A DNA stretch of 8,384 bases, from positions 1 through 8,384 of the forward strand of contig DAOTVD010000286.1 of assembly GCA_034437075.1 (NCBI GenBank), given 5' to 3'. Positions 5,523-8,384 of the stretch are shown piece by piece. Position 1 is the stretch's first letter, and each line of letters opens with the position of its first letter. The notes beneath the pieces are model-generated. The model ran no database searches. It was not told the DNA's origin and was given only the letters and a program-made list of their open reading frames with translations. Origin of the DNA: DAOTVD01 sp034437075. GTDB lineage: Bacteria; Chloroflexota; Anaerolineae; Aggregatilineales; J027. The translations under genes and the position numbers were made by a program.

Positions 5523-6910
5523 TGCAGCACGTCAATTCGGTATATGACGACGCCCAGAGCCAAGCCGGGCGTCAGATTCCTGTCTTTAGCCCGGTGCGGC
5601 ATGCCAGCTTGCCGCATTTATGGGGAACCTTTCGGCAGCATGGCATCAATGGCGCGTTACGCTATATCTTGGCGGAGGCGGTTGACCATGCCCGGTCGGT
5701 TGATCCGGGCGGGCATGTGGTCGGGTTGGGGATTCCGTTAACGCAGGTGTTGCGCTTGTTCTTCCCCACCGGGCGTTTTGATAACCCCAAGCATGTTTAC
5801 GTGGCGTATACCCACCACGCCGTTACAGAGATCATGCGCGAAGCCTATGCCTATGAAAAAGGCCATATGGTGAAATCCATGAGCCACCTGATGGGCGCGG
5901 GCGACCAAGCCGCCGACATCATCACGGCGGATATGCACCAATGGCACAAAATGCAACCCGTCATCAAATCATTCATCTGGGGCGAGAACATCCACAAGCA
6001 AGCGCGCTACATCGAAGCCCGCCTGGCCGAGAGCTTCGATACGGCGGATGACCTGAGCATTACCACCACCGACATCAAGCAAATGATGTTTTTGCTCATC
6101 GGGCGTTTGATGGTGCCCGCCTACGAACCCGATACGGCCCAACTGCGGGCGGACGTGCACGAATTTGAAGACCTCATCGCGGGCACGTCAAAAATCTTGT
6201 TTGATACGATCTTCGCCTCCGACCAATTTGTCGATCATGTCATGCGCTCGGATGTCTCGGCACAGATCAAAGCGCGCTACCAGACCTTTTACAACAAATT
6301 TGCCGCAGTGCGGTACGACGACGACGGCGGGATGCTCACGGCGCTCATGGGGCACCCCGAATATGACGAGGAAAAGCGCCAGGCCACGGTCATTGGCATG
6401 TTCGAGGCCGGCAGCAAAACCCTGGCCCAGGTCACCACCGAGGCATTCTACGCCTGCGCGCATGATCGCGCGCTATGGGAGCACCTAAAAGCCAACCCGG
6501 ATCGCAAAACCTTGACCGCTGCCTTCTTAGAAGCCGCACGCCGCACCCCGCCCGTTGACCTGACCTTTCGTGAAGCGCAACACGACCTACAACTGGCCGG
6601 GTATACCATTCCGGCAGGGTCGATCATGATCCTCAGTGTCAAAGATATGCTGATTGATCCAGATTATTGGGAGGCCCCCCAAGCGTTTCGGCTCAATCGC
6701 GAAGACCCCGAGCGGCGCCGCTATCTTCCCTGGCTAGACCCGCTCTTATTTGAACGGGGCTGTACGGGGATGCCGTACGCCATCAGTGTTGGGATTGCCA
6801 CGCTGCAATTCTTCCTGGAACGCTTCGACGCGGTAACGCTCGAAGAAGATTATGGCATGAAATACGATGCCACGACCCAGCATAATGTGCGGTTGCGCTT
6901 TACCCATTAA
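5522..6910 (+). CDS. Cytochrome P450, divergent
   Basis: This 462-residue protein is a soluble bacterial-length P450: no membrane anchor is present. Landmarks in order are a C-helix (HQWHKMQPVIKSFI, 139-152) with His139/Lys143 where HxxxR is usual; an I-helix FEAGSKTLAQVT (294-305) keeping Ala-Gly and Thr300 but with Lys299 at the usual Asp/Glu position; the ExxR of the K-helix as Glu337-Ala-Ala-Arg340, followed by the typical PPV...R...DLQLAGYTIPAG (343-366); and the heme loop FERGCTGMPYA (410-420), in which Cys414 should be the iron ligand. There Arg412, Gly416 and Ala420 fit FxxGxRxCxGxxxA, but Phe410 replaces the conserved Gly. It needs a ferredoxin or flavodoxin partner, none of which is in this window. 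Its ATG overlaps the stop of the cyclase-like gene (TGATG, 5520-5524), implying coupled translation and a shared pathway. The missing I-helix acid could mean altered oxygen activation or a non-monooxygenase reaction. Confidence 0.85.
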   Translation: MQHVNSVYDDAQSQAGRQIPVFSPVRHASLPHLWGTFRQHGINGALRYILAEAVDHARSVDPGGHVVGLGIPLTQVLRLFFPTGRFDNPKHVYVAYTHHAVTEIMREAYAYEKGHMVKSMSHLMGAGDQAADIITADMHQWHKMQPVIKSFIWGENIHKQARYIEARLAESFDTADDLSITTTDIKQMMFLLIGRLMVPAYEPDTAQLRADVHEFEDLIAGTSKILFDTIFASDQFVDHVMRSDVSAQIKARYQTFYNKFAAVRYDDDGGMLTALMGHPEYDEEKRQATVIGMFEAGSKTLAQVTTEAFYACAHDRALWEHLKANPDRKTLTAAFLEAARRTPPVDLTFREAQHDLQLAGYTIPAGSIMILSVKDMLIDPDYWEAPQAFRLNREDPERRRYLPWLDPLLFERGCTGMPYAISVGIATLQFFLERFDAVTLEEDYGMKYDATTQHNVRLRFTH

Positions 6911-6946
6911 TTAATGCTTGAAACGCGGAGGCCTTGATAATGCAAT

Positions 6947-6977
6947 GGCGCGGGGTATGCAGCGTTCGCCCCGCGCC
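6947..6977. terminator. Strong 9-bp inverted repeat between convergent genes, probable transcript end
   Basis: GGCGCGGGG (6947-6955) pairs perfectly with CCCCGCGCC (6969-6977) around a 13-base loop. It lies 37 bases after the P450 stop and 59 bases beyond the 3' end of the opposing STAS-like gene, so it could end transcripts from both sides. No T-run follows on either strand, so it may instead protect 3' ends or block readthrough. Confidence 0.45.
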
Positions 6978-6981
6978 GGGG

Positions 6982-7003
6982 ATAGCGATCAAACCCGCGC
7001 TAT
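6982..7003. terminator. Second, weaker inverted repeat in the convergent intergenic region
   Basis: ATAGCG (6982-6987) and CGCTAT (6998-7003) pair around a 10-base loop; a bulged extension GG/TCC is possible. It follows the stronger hairpin at 6947-6977 by four bases. The region 6911-7035 contains no convincing gene; a 29-codon plus-strand frame at 6940-7026 has no ribosome binding site. Confidence 0.3.
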
Positions 7004-7035
7004 TCCACTTCGTAATCGGCTTCTGAGGACCCGGT

Positions 7036-7434
7036 TTACGACGGCTTAAAGTCGATTGGGGGGGACAGGCTCGGGTCGTTGTCGGATAATTTCTGCATGG
7101 CGTCTGCATAAGACTCCGTAAACATAAATTTGAAGCCTAGCAAGTGCGTGGCGATATTGGTCGTGAAGCGCAACCCCTTATTCTTGTTGCCGTAGATAAC
7201 CACCCAGCCAAGTTTATGATGGCTAGCCACGGTCAAGCTGCGCAGGCTTGTAATGGACGGCATCGCCGTAATCCCGCTATCGTTGATGACAATGTGCACC
7301 ATGCTAGCGGTGCTCTCATCTAGGGCTTGGTTTAAGCTGACATCGACTTGCGAGACTTGCTGGCTTGTCAACTCACCTGTAAAGGCCACGTAGATGATCT
7401 TGTCAGGGAGTATCCATTCTTGAGTAAAGGCCAT
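7036..7434 (-). CDS. Small STAS/SpoIIAA-like domain protein
   Basis: The 132-residue protein has the alternating strand/helix layout of STAS-like proteins: strands WILPDKIIYVAFTGELT (7-23), MVHIVINDSG (45-54) and LGWVVIYGNKN (75-85), with helices between, and a closing FTESYADAMQKLSDNDPSL typical of small 'single-domain STAS-like' proteins with an F-hydrophobic-xxxxxAxxxL ending. Such proteins are thought to act as cytoplasmic regulators or lipid/ligand-binding modules; no partner kinase or anti-sigma gene is nearby, so the role here is unknown. Start choice: the frame allows an ATG at 7446, but that one has no ribosome binding site, while GGAG (7444-7441) lies six bases before the ATG at 7434, giving MAFTQEW. 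A single-gene transcript is likely, converging on the P450 operon. Confidence 0.75.
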   Translation of the reverse strand: MAFTQEWILPDKIIYVAFTGELTSQQVSQVDVSLNQALDESTASMVHIVINDSGITAMPSITSLRSLTVASHHKLGWVVIYGNKNKGLRFTTNIATHLLGFKFMFTESYADAMQKLSDNDPSLSPPIDFKPS

Positions 7435-7451
7435 TGTATGCTCCATGCAAG

Positions 7452-7470
7452 CAATTAATTGTGGTTTATA
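7452..7470 (-). promoter_or_regulatory. Possible -10 box with adjacent palindrome upstream of the STAS-like gene
   Basis: On the minus strand TATAAA occurs at 7470-7465, with only a weak -35 candidate at 17 bases (TTCGGT, 7493-7488). Immediately downstream, at the expected transcription start, is a perfect 10-base palindrome CAATTAATTG (7452-7461), placed where a repressor could act. This is position-based inference. Confidence 0.28.
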
Positions 7471-7574
7471 GGGGCGATCTTTTGCCCACCGAAAACGCGA
7501 ACTCGTAGTCTCAGTTTACCCCAAATATGCACAAATATCGACAAGCCAAAATCAATTTTAGTAGAATTGTCCTG

Positions 7575-7935
7575 CTATGCGCCGAGCATGGCCCGCACAG
7601 CTTCTGTAACGTCGATTATATTGGGCAGTGGCTCAGTCCATAATATATGGGCACATGCAGCGCCAGGCCGGGTAAACGCTCTGTGCGGTAGGTGTCGTCA
7701 GCATCGAGTGTGGCAAGCTGGTAGCGCTGCGCGTCATCCAGTTGATAAAAGATGCAGCGTTCGCGCCCAGGGTCGATGATCCAGTATTCCGGCACGCCGA
7801 CGGCTTCGTATTCGGCCATTTTTTCGCCGTAATCCCGCGCGACGCTTTCCGGCGAAACAACCTCGATGCATATATCGGCGGGGCCATCCTGTCTGTATCG
7901 TGCAAATTGTGCTGGTTAGCGCCCAAAATCACCAT
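7575..7935 (-). pseudogene. Decayed Uma2-family (PD-(D/E)XK nuclease-like) gene
   Basis: Three minus-strand frames must be joined to read a typical Uma2 C-terminal two thirds. Frame one (7935 to about 7891) gives MVILGANQHNLHDTDR. Frame two (about 7888 to 7647) gives DGPADICIEVVSPESVARDYG, then EKMAEYEAVGVPEYWIIDPG and ends LPGLALHVP. Frame three (7646-7575) gives ILWTEPLPNIIDVTEAVRA, then MLGA and a TAG stop. The first join needs one base restored at about 7888-7893; the second needs removal of two bases in an AT dinucleotide run (7641-7650). An in-frame TAG directly precedes the first ATG, and I find no trace of the N-terminal third, so the gene is truncated as well as shifted. Uma2 proteins (about 190 residues) carry a PD-(D/E)XK-like nuclease fold and are often multicopy in Cyanobacteria and Chloroflexota; the D-x-C-I-E-V and downstream Lys are still present. 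Two sequencing errors could explain the shifts but not the missing front. Nothing else is seen in 7447-7574. Confidence 0.78.
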
Positions 7936-7946
7936 CTACGCACAAA

Positions 7947-7963
7947 ATGGGCCAGATGGGCCA
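7947..7963. repeat. Short tandem repeat ATGGGCCA
   Basis: ATGGGCCA occurs at 7947-7954 and 7956-7963, nine bases apart, between the decayed Uma2 gene and transketolase. It is short enough to be chance, though it sits at the point where the Uma2 homology ends. Confidence 0.3.
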
Positions 7964-8044
7964 CCGCGCCAGGCCCGCCTGACGCTCACACTAAGCCGCG
8001 CGCTACGGTACGCTAAGGCAAAGACAGCTAGCAGGAGAGCCATC

Positions 8045-8384
8045 ATGCAGCAACCCCGGCAGATAACGCCCGACACAATCCACGATTTGGAACGTAAAGC
8101 CTATGAGATGAGCCGCCAGATTATCGAAATCACGACCCAGGCGGGTTCCGGCCATCCGTCTAGCTCGTTGTCGATGATCGATATTTTAGCCGTGCTGTAT
8201 TTCGGCGGGCTGATGCACTACGACGCCGCCCAGCCCGATTGGCCCGCGCGCGACCGCTTCATCCTGAGCAAGGGCCATGGCGTGCCCGCGCTGTATGTCG
8301 CGCTGGCCCACGCGGGGTATTTCGCGCAGACCTTGCTGCCCACCCTGCGCCAAACCGGCAGCCCGCTAGAAGGCCACCCGAATA
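8045..8384 (+). CDS. Transketolase, N-terminal (thiamine diphosphate pyrophosphate-binding) subunit, partial
   Basis: The first 113 residues are present and the gene runs off the right edge. They match the start of transketolase: EITTQAGSGHPSSSLSMIDI (28-47) with the GSGHP motif (His37), then RDRFILSKGHGVPALYVALA (69-88) with SKGHG (His78), and EGHPN (109-113), which normally leads into the TTGSLGQG thiamine-phosphate loop. The enzyme moves two-carbon units between sugar phosphates in the pentose phosphate pathway using thiamine diphosphate, in the cytoplasm. The compact spacing and the wording around 'LYFGGLMHYDAAQPDWPARD' resemble the separate N-terminal subunit (about 270-280 residues) of two-gene transketolases rather than the full-length enzyme, but the end is not visible. 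The start is set by AGGAG (8033-8037), seven bases upstream. No convincing promoter is seen in 7964-8032. Confidence 0.92.
   Translation, partial: MQQPRQITPDTIHDLERKAYEMSRQIIEITTQAGSGHPSSSLSMIDILAVLYFGGLMHYDAAQPDWPARDRFILSKGHGVPALYVALAHAGYFAQTLLPTLRQTGSPLEGHPN

Noticed and set aside
5311..6642. Minus-strand frames opposite the cyclase-like and P450 genes
   Set aside because: Short shadows without ribosome binding sites, opposite frames with clear family motifs.
6900..7109. Minus-strand frame of 69 codons
   Set aside because: Overlaps both the P450 end and the STAS-like gene in other frames and contains the inverted repeats; no ribosome binding site or family likeness.
7459..7779. Plus-strand frame of 106 codons
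   Set aside because: Antisense to the Uma2 remnant and intergenic DNA, with no ribosome binding site or recognisable motif.
7633..7935. Minus-strand frame of 100 codons as an intact gene
   Set aside because: Only its first 16 or so residues match Uma2; beyond about 7890 the Uma2 sequence is in another frame, so the rest is out-of-frame reading of a pseudogene.
1..8384. CRISPR array, tRNA, rRNA or insertion sequence
   Set aside because: No regularly spaced repeat series, cloverleaf, rRNA-like segment, transposase motif or terminal inverted repeats with target duplications were seen by eye.

Overview
This window looks like chromosomal DNA of a GC-rich bacterium, most likely a member of the Chloroflexota (Anaerolineae-like). 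That placement rests on family content and style: long Ala/Arg-rich TPR proteins, acidic secreted proteins with a 'yPxGW'-type motif, small STAS-like proteins, a Uma2-family gene, and what looks like a short two-subunit-type transketolase. No rRNA, tRNA or other phylogenetic marker is present, so the placement is inference.

Layout, left to right. (1) At the left edge a minus-strand reading frame (1-201) reads like the Pro/Thr-rich front of a secreted protein, possibly frameshifted at its start; it is followed by a non-coding stretch with a perfect GC-rich hairpin (338-357). (2) A plus-strand gene (488-943) encodes a protein made of about four 17-residue repeats. It meets tail-to-tail a minus-strand gene for a very acidic secreted protein (938-1609), the two stop codons lying in one CTATAG palindrome. 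(3) A 37-bp direct repeat separates that gene from a large minus-strand TPR gene (1710-4010); promoter and ribosome-binding evidence supports a GTG start inside the longest frame. (4) Divergent from it is a two-gene plus-strand operon (4200-6910): an all-helical protein with class I terpene-synthase-like features and a cytochrome P450, overlapping by one base (TGATG). (5) A convergent intergenic region with two inverted repeats precedes a minus-strand STAS-like protein (7036-7434). (6) A decayed Uma2-family gene (about 7575-7935, minus) carries two frameshifts and has lost its front. (7) The window ends in the first 113 codons of a transketolase N-terminal subunit (plus strand).

The most interesting part is the operon at 4200-6910. 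Both proteins keep the outline of known families but deviate at diagnostic positions: the cyclase-like protein has a near-NSE motif with Arg where Glu is expected and no DDxxD motif, while the P450 has Lys in place of the I-helix acid and a degenerate heme loop that still keeps its Cys. Their coupling suggests one small biosynthetic unit, plausibly for an oxidised terpenoid or other lipid, but the chemistry cannot be read from the sequence. The other genes show no obvious functional connection to it.
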